Shown piece by piece: positions 52,956 to 62,096 of a stretch of DNA of 64,000 nt (its first letter is position 1; every line of letters begins with the position of its first letter). Made by a program: the position numbers and the translations under genes. This DNA comes from Corallochytrium limacisporum (Eukaryota > Opisthokonta). The stretch spans positions 232,040 to 296,039 of the forward strand of contig PDIP01000021.1 of NCBI GenBank assembly GCA_002811645.1, read 5' to 3'. The notes under the pieces were generated by a model, which saw only the letters and a program-made list of their open reading frames with translations, was not told the DNA's origin and made no database searches.

Positions 52956-53677
52956 GATTATCGTTCAGTGCTCTGTTTGGCTTAAAATTATATGAACAGT
53001 GTGCCAAGGCAGTTACATTTAAAATACGGTCTCACTACAACTACGTTCTGACTGTAACCATGTCATTTGTCGTCGAAGATCTGTGTGTGTCTTCGCTCAA
53101 ATAGTATGACCGTGTGACCTTTCCTGTCGTTTCAAGGATCTAACCAGCTGTCGTAACTTGAAAATTCGAACACTGAGACGTGACTGAAAGATTATGCACC
53201 TTCTCTCCTGACTACAATAACCCACTCATTTCTGAAATGCGCGTACAGTAATCACCAATTTGTGATGTTGAACGCAGTCTGAGTTCGAGCGGCTAAGAAA
53301 CCCGCGTGACCCAGCCTACCCACCAGGCGCTTCCGGTGCCCACCGCCCAAATTCCAAGTCTTTCAGTATAGATGAGGTACTCCCCACCCCTTCTCCCACC
53401 TTACTCCGTGTGGGAGATGGAAAGAGAACAATTACTAACGAGGTGTTCAGGTTTCTACGCCATATGGGCCAAAGTGAACGGGGGGAGATGACGGGACCGC
53501 GCATCTATACGATTGTGACCTTCATGGCCACTTCGTGTCATGACCATTGAAAACCTCAAGGGCCAGCTGACTGAAGCAATTAATACATTTATGATAATGA
53601 AAACCATTGTATTCGTTATTACAACTATGACTTAATATGGAACCCAGATTTTAAGATACAGCGCGCCCGATGTAATG
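52956..53677. other. Spacer PNO1/bL33m genes
   Basis: The PNO1 promoter and the 3' region of the small ribosomal gene. No coding signal. Confidence 0.5.
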
Positions 53678-53863
53678 TTACTGACCAGGTTGCGGAGGCT
53701 TTCCGCTTTCGGTGAAGAGAACGTGTTGATTCACCTTGGGATCATACTTGATAAATGCAAACTTCTTCTGACTACCCCTAAGCTTCTGTAATGTGTAGAA
53801 ATATTGCGTCTGGGCTGTACTATATATCCGCACAAAGATGCGGCGCGCCTTACCCTTCGCCAT
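53678..53863 (-). CDS. MRPL33: Mitochondrial ribosomal protein bL33m
   Basis: Large-subunit mitoribosomal protein of 61 residues (human MRPL33 65, yeast about 70). Family blocks: RRIFVRIYSTAQTQYFYTLQK, then LRGSQKKFAFIKYDPKVNQHVLFTES, equivalent to the IRLxSxAGTG...YDPxxxxHVLFxE pattern. There is no Zn-binding Cys pair, as in mitochondrial forms, and no separate presequence; the basic N-terminus (MAKGKARR) probably serves for import, as in yeast. The ATG at 53863 has a strong context (CACCATGG). Confidence 0.9.
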   Translation of the reverse strand: MAKGKARRIFVRIYSTAQTQYFYTLQKLRGSQKKFAFIKYDPKVNQHVLFTESGKPPQPGQ

Positions 53864-54545
53864 GGTGTGCTACATGCCCAAGTACGGCTGTGTACCAAGA
53901 TCTACAAAAGGGTTCTCACATACCCACATTTTTCATACTGAAATAGCCATTGGTGCATGCTCCTAACTTTCCTCAACCGCAAACCAATTACTTATCGAAC
54001 ATAAAGCTCTTCGCTCGTCGTGTCTACCGCCGCCTTCATCAGGGGTACCGGGGCCAGCTCGCTGCCTGGCCGCTCTGTGTGGACTTGAGGTTGTTGGGAG
54101 AAAAGTCTAAACAGAGTGAAGCAAGGGGGGAGGGAAGAAGAGGTGGAGGAGACACGGGAGAATTTGGGGGGGGGTTTGACGGGTGTGTTGGGGAGCGCTG
54201 GCTGCACAGTGGGACCGGCTCCGCACAGTGTGCGTATCCCACGTTCTTATTTCGCAGTGGAATCCGCTTTGTCGGTCCGTGTTACTACTTGCCTCTGCAC
54301 ACCGTATGATAGGAGATGATAAAGAAGTTCACCGTACTTTCAAGATCGTATGAAGCGCAGGTATGGAAAATAGGTTTGTGAGGAACCATACCGCCATCAA
54401 TTAGAGCTGTGCAAAGCGACGACACGGCTGGGCAGTCTGTGGGTTTGCGAAGAACAATCGGATCGTACTTTCCGGGGCACCGGGATGACTATCCCGGTGA
54501 GTATCACACAGAGTCTGGTTCCACAGGAGAAAAACGTTCTTCAAG
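53864..54545. other. Divergent spacer bL33m/unrecognised gene
   Basis: 682 bases. A G/A-rich stretch at about 54120-54180 ends in a run of nine G. No further gene. Confidence 0.5.
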
Positions 54546-55100
54546 ATGGACATGTTTAAGGGATGGTTCAATTCTGAGGCGCGGGACAGCATGTTTGGGG
54601 GCCATATACCGCCCCAAATGATCTGCGGATGTGATCTCAATCGGCCAGCCCCGGCTCCGCAGAGGTCTGCATACATTCAGGATGTCAGTGCATCTTTTGC
54701 ATTGCTCAAGGATGAAAAAGAGCTCACGGCGAGATACTCATGGCTAGTCGACGTCAAACGGGATGCCCTGACCGAGACTGCATTTATCGAGGCTGAGTTT
54801 GAGAATCCTGAACCAGGACAGAGGCCAGTGTTTGCCAAAGGAAACCGTATTGAGGGACAAAAAGTTCCCAAGGGTTATGTACGATATTACTTTATTAGCG
54901 AACCAGTAACCGGATTCCGTTGCAAAAACTATGGGATGACCGCCAAGCTTTACACAGACCACAGCAGGCTGAATAGTGTGGACAAACATCATTCTGAGGT
55001 AGCATCATACTTTGATAACACACAGTGCAGTACAGATGAGTTCCTGGATGCCATGTCACGGATAGATGACTGGAGGGAGCGTGAAGGTGAAAAGTCATAA
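54546..55100 (+). CDS. Unrecognised 184-residue protein
   Basis: I do not recognise the family. The ATG at 54546 opens a 184-residue frame with balanced composition and no low complexity, unlike the random frames around it, and it follows the local pattern of a tail-to-tail pair (168 bases from the decarboxylase gene). Visible features: an aromatic N-terminus (MDMFKGWFNSEARDSMFGG), a CGC triad near residue 28, a middle segment with two acidic stretches (LTETAFIEAEFENPEPG), an aromatic block KGYVRYYFISEPVTGF, then LYTDHSRLNSVDKHHSE with four His/Asp that could bind metal or nucleotide, and a charged C-terminal helix. No signal peptide or membrane helix. Probably soluble. Confidence 0.7.
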   Translation: MDMFKGWFNSEARDSMFGGHIPPQMICGCDLNRPAPAPQRSAYIQDVSASFALLKDEKELTARYSWLVDVKRDALTETAFIEAEFENPEPGQRPVFAKGNRIEGQKVPKGYVRYYFISEPVTGFRCKNYGMTAKLYTDHSRLNSVDKHHSEVASYFDNTQCSTDEFLDAMSRIDDWREREGEKS

Positions 55101-55268
55101 GGATACACTATGCACACGATGGAAAGGCAAAATTTCGGTGCAATTAGAGGTATATTAAGAATTACGATGAGATTCAAACCTGCTGGATTATATGATGTTT
55201 TGATACTTTTGGAGATATTTTTGTGATGATAGTCAATAAGACTAAGAAACTACGCGAGTGCGACAAAT

Positions 55269-56936
55269 TCACTTCTGCTGCTTGGTAAGAAACTCCTCAG
55301 AGAGGATCTCAACCTCGTCCAGGAACTGATCGAGATCGATCTTTTCGCAGATGTCGGAGTGCACAATCATGCGCCACATGTTGAGACCCCCGATCGGCTG
55401 GTAATTGCACATGGTTGTACCGCGTTCCATCATACGACGTTTGACATAGGGCGGCACTTGGTTTATCAAATCCTTGACCTTCTCCTGGTCATCGATATCC
55501 CGCCACGCCTTGGGCGTGTAGACAAAGCAAGTGTTCAAGTATAGAGGTCGCTCCAACAGAGTGAAGCCATCCCGTGCCTCCACCTGATCCGCCAGATATT
55601 GGGTCAGAGCGTAGGCACGATCGATGTGGGCAGCCATACCGTTATCACCGCGAGCCATCCATTGCAGCCAGAGGCGGAATACATCGACCTTGCGACCACA
55701 TTGCAAAGACTTGTCACCTGAATCCAAGTGTACTGGGTAATCGTCCTTGTCCTTCTGGAACAGGTAGGTGGCGTTGGTGCTGTTCTGCTCGGACATGATG
55801 CCCCTGTGCTTGGTGACCATAACGGAGCACTGCTGCGAGATGCTGAGAGTCTTGTGAGCCGACCAGCTGAGACTGTCCATCTTCTCGATACCTTTAATCA
55901 GATGGCGCAACTTCTGGCTCAGCAGAGTGGCACCTCCCCAAGCGGCATCGACATGTCCCCACATGCCTTCCCGGTCCTTGATTGCTGCAATGGCTTCAAG
56001 ATCATCAAAAGCGCCCTTCACCGTGGTGCCTGAGGTTGCCATGACCAGGAAAGGGCGAGCACCGTCGTCTTTGGCCTTCTGGATACTGGCCTCCAGGGCT
56101 TCCGGTATAATGTTGCCGCTCTGATCGCAATCAACCAGGTAAATGCTGTCCGTACCGAATCCCAGGAAGAAGGATGCCTTCTTGATGCTGTAATGGGCCT
56201 GACGGCTGGCAAAGATGGCCAGTCGGGCACCGGTCATGCCGACCTTACGCAGGTTCGGGTCGAACCAGTGGCGGGCCGTGTGGATTGCCAGGAAGTTGCT
56301 AAAGGAACCGCCCGGGTTGAAGATACCGTCGCTGGTCTCAGGGTCCCATCCACACAGGCCAGTAATCTTCTTAATAACCTCCTGTTCCATCATCACAAAA
56401 ATGGGGGCCATTTCATAGGTGTACATGCTTGTGTTCAGTACCGCGGTCAGCCAGTCACCGGCAAGGCTGAGGGGGTCCAGGCCAGCGAAGAGCTGGTTGT
56501 GGAAGCGGCGGTGTCCACTCTTGACACTGTTCTGTGCGATAGTGTCCATTACCTTAAGCATTTCGTCGATTGGAGTACCGTCTGTTTTCAAATCCAGGCT
56601 GAGCTTGGCCAGCAACTGATCGGGATTCTTGTAGCGGGTCACCGGAGTGCTGGAGTCCCGTCCCTCTACCATAACCTTCACTCCCATTTCTGCTACGGTG
56701 CGAAGGAACAGGCTGAGAAGCTCGTTGGATTTCTCTGAGTTGAATGCAATGTCTTCGTGCTTAATCCCGCGAAACTTCTCCCATTGTGAGTCCTGGAGCA
56801 AGGCGCGCGGGGAGTTTGGTTTCGTCATAGGTGCAACATGATTTGTAGCACCGTTCCCACTGGCAGCTGCAGCAGCCGCGGCCGGCCCGGCCTCTGCCTG
56901 AGCCATGTTAGCCCGAATCTGATCGTAAGGACCCAT
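55269..56936 (-). CDS. PLP-dependent group II decarboxylase (glutamate decarboxylase family)
   Basis: Fold-type I PLP enzyme of 555 residues resembling animal GAD and cysteine sulfinate decarboxylase. Key residues: stacking His248 in QAHYSIKK, Asp330 in HVDAAWGG, and PLP Lys362. The Lys motif reads SAHKTLSISQQCS, where GAD and CSAD normally have NPHK...LQCSA. The downstream block ATYLFQKDKDDYPVHLDSGDKSLQCGRKVDVFRLWLQW is strongly GAD/CSAD-like. An Ala-rich N-terminal leader (about 15-30) precedes the domain. The substrate may be glutamate, cysteine sulfinate or aspartate. It has a 5.2-kb microsatellite-rich spacer upstream. Confidence 0.9.
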   Translation of the reverse strand: MGPYDQIRANMAQAEAGPAAAAAAASGNGATNHVAPMTKPNSPRALLQDSQWEKFRGIKHEDIAFNSEKSNELLSLFLRTVAEMGVKVMVEGRDSSTPVTRYKNPDQLLAKLSLDLKTDGTPIDEMLKVMDTIAQNSVKSGHRRFHNQLFAGLDPLSLAGDWLTAVLNTSMYTYEMAPIFVMMEQEVIKKITGLCGWDPETSDGIFNPGGSFSNFLAIHTARHWFDPNLRKVGMTGARLAIFASRQAHYSIKKASFFLGFGTDSIYLVDCDQSGNIIPEALEASIQKAKDDGARPFLVMATSGTTVKGAFDDLEAIAAIKDREGMWGHVDAAWGGATLLSQKLRHLIKGIEKMDSLSWSAHKTLSISQQCSVMVTKHRGIMSEQNSTNATYLFQKDKDDYPVHLDSGDKSLQCGRKVDVFRLWLQWMARGDNGMAAHIDRAYALTQYLADQVEARDGFTLLERPLYLNTCFVYTPKAWRDIDDQEKVKDLINQVPPYVKRRMMERGTTMCNYQPIGGLNMWRMIVHSDICEKIDLDQFLDEVEILSEEFLTKQQK

Positions 56937-57644
56937 ATTGGTTGAGTGTGTCTACTGTGGTTATTTGTAAGGGTCCTAAACTATGGTATGCGTGTTGTGC
57001 GAACCGTCGGATCTGGATGCTCTCTGTGGAAGCCAAGACTACGAGAGAATGACTAGCTCTATGATTAGGGTCTGGCCCAACGTCCCCCGGTCATTCCCTT
57101 AGTTCCCCTAACGAAATAGTTGCATCAACTGAACAAAACAACCACCAGGGCTTCAATCCAAGCACAGTATCCCGATGCACACTCAACGAAACGCGCACAG
57201 AGAGACAACGGACGCAAAACGCCCGCAAGCACGCAGAGACACGTACCACTGCCAACAGCAGCACGGGGCGATTGCACCCCCCTTCCGGACCCCCCACCAC
57301 CCCACACCACCCCTCTCTTTTTTTCCACGCAGGCACTGGGGTCCGCCCCCCCATACCGGACATACTTCCGATTGTTCTCGTCTGTCTCTCCACTCTCGCA
57401 GTTTTTCTCTCAGGGGGGAGACACCCCGGGGAAAGACCAAAGGGCAGAGCGAGAGAGAGAGAGAGTGAGTGTGTGTGGAGGAGGGGTTTCTATTTTTTTT
57501 TGTAGTCGAAAACTGCAGCGGCGTTGGGACCCAATAATCCCTTTTCCGGACTTTTTCTTTCCGCTGTTTTCCTTTTTCTTTCTATGGCATCCTCTCGTCC
57601 TATCCCAGCGCGCAACGTGCACAACCTCCCCACTCCTCCGCTCG

Positions 57645-57735
57645 CTCTCTCTCTCTCTCTCAGAGCTCACTCCGCAGACAGAGAGAGAGAGAGAAAGCGC
57701 AGAAAAAAAAGAAAAGAGAGAGAGAGAGAGAGAAA
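57645..57735. repeat. CT tract and duplicated GA-tract unit
   Basis: (CT)n at 57645-57661, then two copies of a unit consisting of (GA)n followed by AAAGCGCAGAAAA, at about 57680-57706 and 57714-57747. CT followed by GA can fold into a hairpin or form intramolecular triplex DNA. Confidence 0.8.
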
Positions 57736-58130
57736 GCGCAGAAAATTAAAAGGGAAAGAGAGAGAAGAGAGCGACAGGGAGGGAGAAAGGGCCCGTCTTG
57801 ACTGTTCGGGGTCGGAAGAAAGAGTCCGCGTACTGAAAAGTGCACATGCACATGCTATGCCTCGTGATGGTACTTCCCCTACCTCCTCCTCCCCCCATGC
57901 AAACCTCCCCCAGTGCATTCCCTCATTCGATCACGCTCCGAACACCTCCGCTACAACCATCGACGTCACGCACTGATAGCGAACGCACGGACTGATTCGT
58001 ATTTGGATTGGCGTATGTGAGCGACCATAACCGTCTGTGAATGGTCGGTCCGTACCATCTTTTTCTGTACTTTTTTTTTCTTTTCCTTTTTTTTTTAGTA
58101 GAAAGTTTCTGGTGCTTGGCTCTCTCTGTG

Positions 58131-58162
58131 CTCTCTCTCTCTCTCTCTCCCGCGCGCGCGCA
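58131..58162. repeat. (CT)n followed by (CG)n
   Basis: About 19 bases of CT then about 11 bases of alternating CG. The CG part could adopt Z-DNA; the CT part is homopyrimidine. Confidence 0.8.
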
Positions 58163-58363
58163 CGATCTGGTACCGCTCTTTGTGTGTGCAGTACAGGTGC
58201 CTCTCTTCGTGTCTCTCTGGTCGCGCTGTGTCTTCGTCTCCTCTGTGCCTGAGGGTCTTCGGGAGCAAAATATAAAAACCAAAAGGGCAAAAGGGAATTT
58301 CTATTTACTTAAATATCAGAGAAAAATAGGAAAGTACGAGAGAAACACCAAAAAAAAGGGCAC

Positions 58364-58366
<3 letters not shown>

Positions 58367-58401
<35 letters not shown>
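58367..58401. repeat. (AG)n microsatellite
   Basis: About 35 uninterrupted bases of AG, the longest GA tract in the window. Confidence 0.9.
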
Positions 58402-58404
<3 letters not shown>

Positions 58405-59242
58405 TTTCCGAGATCGGTTGTAAGCGGCGGTTGGTATTCGATGGCTAGCAAAACTTCAACAGAAAAAGAAAAAGGAAGAAGAAATTCCTTTTTTCTTCCT
58501 CTCTCCGCCGTATTTCAATGTTTCATTGAAACGGTGGTGCCGTGGCTTTCTGGGAGGAGGGAGGAGAGACAGAGAGAGACACAGTGGGAGAGAGAGAAGG
58601 AGGAGGGGGGAAGGACGGGATAGAGCGGAAATGTTAGGCATGTGTGCGAGTGTTTTGTTTATCTCTTGATATACAAAACGTTCCATCGCTGATCGTCTCA
58701 CTCTTTCCCTTCCCCTTTCCGTCCTCTCTTCCCGATCTTTGCCCCCCCCCCCTCCCCTCCTTCCCTTCTCCTCGCCGTTACTGCCACTTTCATCGCCCGT
58801 TTGGATCGGCGGAGGGTTTTTCCCGTGCTTTCTGTACCTCCGCGGTGCGTGTGAGAAAAAAATTTTCTCAAGTTTCCTTTCAGACCGCTTTCTCTTCGAA
58901 ACAGTTCAGACTTTTTGACTACCGAAATCCAAGGGCACCCAGACAAATAACCGAAAGAGGTCGCGATGAGCACAGGGCCCCAACAAGCACAACCACCGAT
59001 TTTTTTTGCCTGTTGCCATCACTCCGCCGGTACTGGCCTAACCTCGTCTTCCCCTCCTGTGCGGATCGTTGCGGTGAGGGTGAGCCCCGCCTTTGCATAC
59101 TTTTTCTTTGCGATCTCGGACCCGGCGGATGGAGGATGGACCCACTGTGTTACCCAACCACTCCCCTGACCCCCTGGAAAGGAGGAGAGGTGGGTCCGGG
59201 CTAATTTCAGCAGTTTTTTCCGGAACCGGAGACTCACAGCGC

Positions 59243-59267
<25 letters not shown>
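59243..59267. repeat. (GA)n microsatellite
   Basis: About 25 bases of GA within a G/A-rich stretch that continues to about 59345 and ends in a G11 run (59347-59357). Confidence 0.9.
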
Positions 59268-59277
<10 letters not shown>

Positions 59278-59899
59278 ACTGAGAGTGTGTATGGGAGAGT
59301 GACTAAGAGAGATTGAGGAGAGTGAGGGAGAGAATTTGGGGAGTTTGGGGGGGGGGGCACGAGGTAGATGCGTGTGTTGGTTGGTTGGGTTGACGGCGAC
59401 GAAGGGTCTGTGTTGCGGGGTGTTGCGTAATCTGGTTGTCGCGTGTTGCAGGGAGAGAGGGAGAGAGCAAAAAGGGGGGGGTGGGCGGTGGCTTACGACG
59501 ATTGCGTCGTTTTGGTCTTTTTTTGTACGCGTGTGTGTGATGATGAAGCTGGTTTAGGGGTATAAAAGGTATTACTTCGCTCTCATACTTTTGCCGTGAT
59601 CTACATCGTTTCTTCCTTTGGGACGTGCGCTTCCCTTTCGGAGCGCGCCGTGTCGAATGGTGGTGTCTGGTCAATGGGACCGCCCCCTCGACCTTGCCCC
59701 TACTTTGTACGTGGTGGTGTGCCTGGAGGTACACTACACATCACTGCCTTTCTATTGTAGAGTTCTTTAGATCATCACCGCCATGATGGTTCCTTACTGC
59801 TTTGTTTTCCGTTTTATCAGTCTTTCCGTTTTGCCCATAAACAGATGGCATCTCAAATGTCCGATCTCACCCGCCGACCGGAGGGAAGGGAGTGTGAGG

Positions 59900-59927
59900 A
59901 AGAGAGAGAGAGAGAGAGAGAGAGAGA
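59900..59927. repeat. (AG)n microsatellite
   Basis: About 27 bases of AG, followed by a purine-rich stretch to about 60300. Confidence 0.9.
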
Positions 59928-60846
59928 AAATGGCACAAAGGTGTTGGAAAGATAAAAGAAGAGAGCCCGGAAGCTTTGCAGGCGCGAAAGAATGGGGCCG
60001 TAAGAGTGGAAACGCGCGGCAAGGGAAGAGGGCCATCGAAGCAGTCAATCGCCGCAAAACAGTCCGGAACGGGACTGGAAGTGAGGATAGAAGGAAAAAC
60101 ATGGAAGGCGAGAAAGAAAAAAACGAAAAAGTAACAAAGTCAAGAAAATACCGGAGTCGAGCGCACACGCTGACGCGAGCGTGAGGAAAGCCAGAACGAG
60201 GGGAGTGAGAATGAGAGTAGGAAGAGGTAGAAAGTGGAGAGAGTGTTTCAGTACAAGATAAAAGGCCGCAAGAAAAAAAAAAAGAGAGAGGGAGGGAGGA
60301 GGGGTGAGGGCACTTTCATTGCGCGCCCTCGACAGGATCCCCCGAGCTTTTTTTTTTCTCTCCTCTTCCCCTCTCCTCCCTCTCCCTCTCGCCTCTCTTG
60401 CGTCTCAGTGGCCCAGCTTCTCCATATAGATTCAACCGTGCACGACCGAACCCGAAGGGGTAAAAGTCCTTTTCCTTCCTTTCTTCATAAATTATCAAAA
60501 ACTCCCTCGCTTGTCCAAAAACTTTCACACTCCCAGAACCGTTCACGAAAAAGTCCAAAAAAGCAGAAGAAAGCGTACTAAGAGAAAAAAACAAACGAAG
60601 CATAGCGCGGCTCTGTGTTCTTCGGCTGTCCGGCACCAATGTCCGTGACCGATGCGCGACCCAAGGAGAGCAAAGAAAGTCTCCGCACAACACCCAATTC
60701 ACTATAAAAAGAATGTTTCTTTGTTTTCCATTGTTTCCATATTTTCCTTTATAGTTTCTTCTCTTTCTTGTTTTCCCTTCTCTTTTTTTTTTTTTTTTTG
60801 GTTTCCACTCGCGTTCTCCGACCTCACCACCTGCTCGGTTCAAGCG

Positions 60847-60916
60847 CGTGTGTGTGTGTGTGGTGGTGGTGGTGGTGGTGTGTGTGTGTGTGAGGGTCCT
60901 TGGCGAGACAAAGTGG

Positions 60917-60951
<35 letters not shown>
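60847..60951. repeat. Compound (TG)n-(TGG)n-(TG)n and (GA)n
   Basis: TG repeat, then about six TGG units, then TG again (60847-60892). After 30 bases comes (GA)n at about 60922-60951. Confidence 0.9.
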
Positions 60952-60952
<1 letters not shown>

Positions 60953-61987
60953 AGGTTACCGCGGGGCGGCCCGGATTGCTGACCGCCGCTCTGGTTGCCC
61001 AGCGGGGGAGGGGGGGACGGGCTGCGGAAGCGTGTGTCAGCTGACCGATGATGGTTCGGTTGGGGTCTCTGTTTATAGAAAATGAACTGGCTATTTCTAC
61101 AGGAATTTTGCAATCCCACCGGGCAGTGCGCGTGATGCGACTGTGGGACACCCCAAACTTCAGCCCGGAGTTGTCGGGTCAGCGGTGTGGCAGAGAGCAA
61201 AAGAGAGATCGGCCCAGTGCCGTTTCACTTCGGCTAAAGCGCGACAGCCGGCAAACCGCCCCAAAACTTCAGTACTTTCAAGCCCACCAGCGACGTTGCA
61301 AATGGCCGGGGTGGGGGGGGGGGTTGGAGAGCGGAGGAGAGGGCGCGGAGGGGGAAGGGGTTTGGGTGTGCGTCCCTTGCGGTGGTGGTGTTCACGCCGC
61401 CAGGGTGTTTCGGCTAAGCTCACCTTGGCAGTGCCGAAGGTCACAGCACACAAGGCACCGGGTACCCCTGGTCCTGAGATGGCTCTGTGACTTCCTGTGG
61501 TGTGGTATGGCATGGTCGAAGAAGTCTTCCGATCAACTCTTCTCGCAAATTGGCAGGATGTCAATGTTGCAGTAGGTGGCACCGCGCCTTCTGCTGATCA
61601 CACACCGGACGATGCGGTCTGTTACCGGGGAATGTGTGCCGGGCTTGGCGCTAAATATAGGTGCTACTCTTAGGGGAATGGAGCAGCAGCGTGCCAACAA
61701 AGAGCCCCAAAATGAAGCCGATCGAATTGGCCCGTCACATGAACACGTACTACTGCATGAGAATGGGTGTCCATTGGTATTGTGTTAGATGCCCAGTTAA
61801 GGTTCAATGGCAGCGCTATCGTTTGCACCTCGTGGAAGTCTGAATATGGCTGTGTACTGAATATACTGACCAGTGCGCTAGTATTAACGGGCCTGAGGTT
61901 GGAACACCCCCACCTTGTATAGTGAATGTACCGGTTGCTGCTTGCACCGAGGGAGAGACACCGCAAGTGACAAAAACATTGCTTCAT

Positions 61988-61993
61988 TTTATT
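61988..61993 (-). terminator. AATAAA polyadenylation signal, RPN6 gene
   Basis: Hexamer on the minus strand (TTTATT on plus) about 104 bases downstream of the RPN6 stop codon. Confidence 0.45.
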
Positions 61994-62096
61994 GATTTGT
62001 AGTGTGTTGAGGAGCTAAGGGTAAAACCCAGTTAGAGAGAACATGCTAAACGGTTTCGGGTGCTGTCGGGCTGGGCACTCTCTTTTTTCACGCCGC

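Larger units (their letters stand above)
56937..62096. other. Microsatellite-rich spacer upstream of the decarboxylase gene
   Basis: About 5.2 kb without a recognisable gene. Between 57.4 and 61 kb there are at least eight GA or CT tracts, one (CG)n segment, a compound (TG)n-(TGG)n-(TG)n, several A or T runs, and a TATAAAAGG element at 59561-59569. Frames of 60-290 codons here are Arg/Glu or Ser/Leu products of the repeats. Confidence 0.55.

Noticed and set aside
60316-61200. 294-codon minus-strand frame
   Set aside because: Its length comes from GA/CT and TG repeats (Ser-Leu, Thr-His and Arg-Glu runs) and it has no conserved segment.
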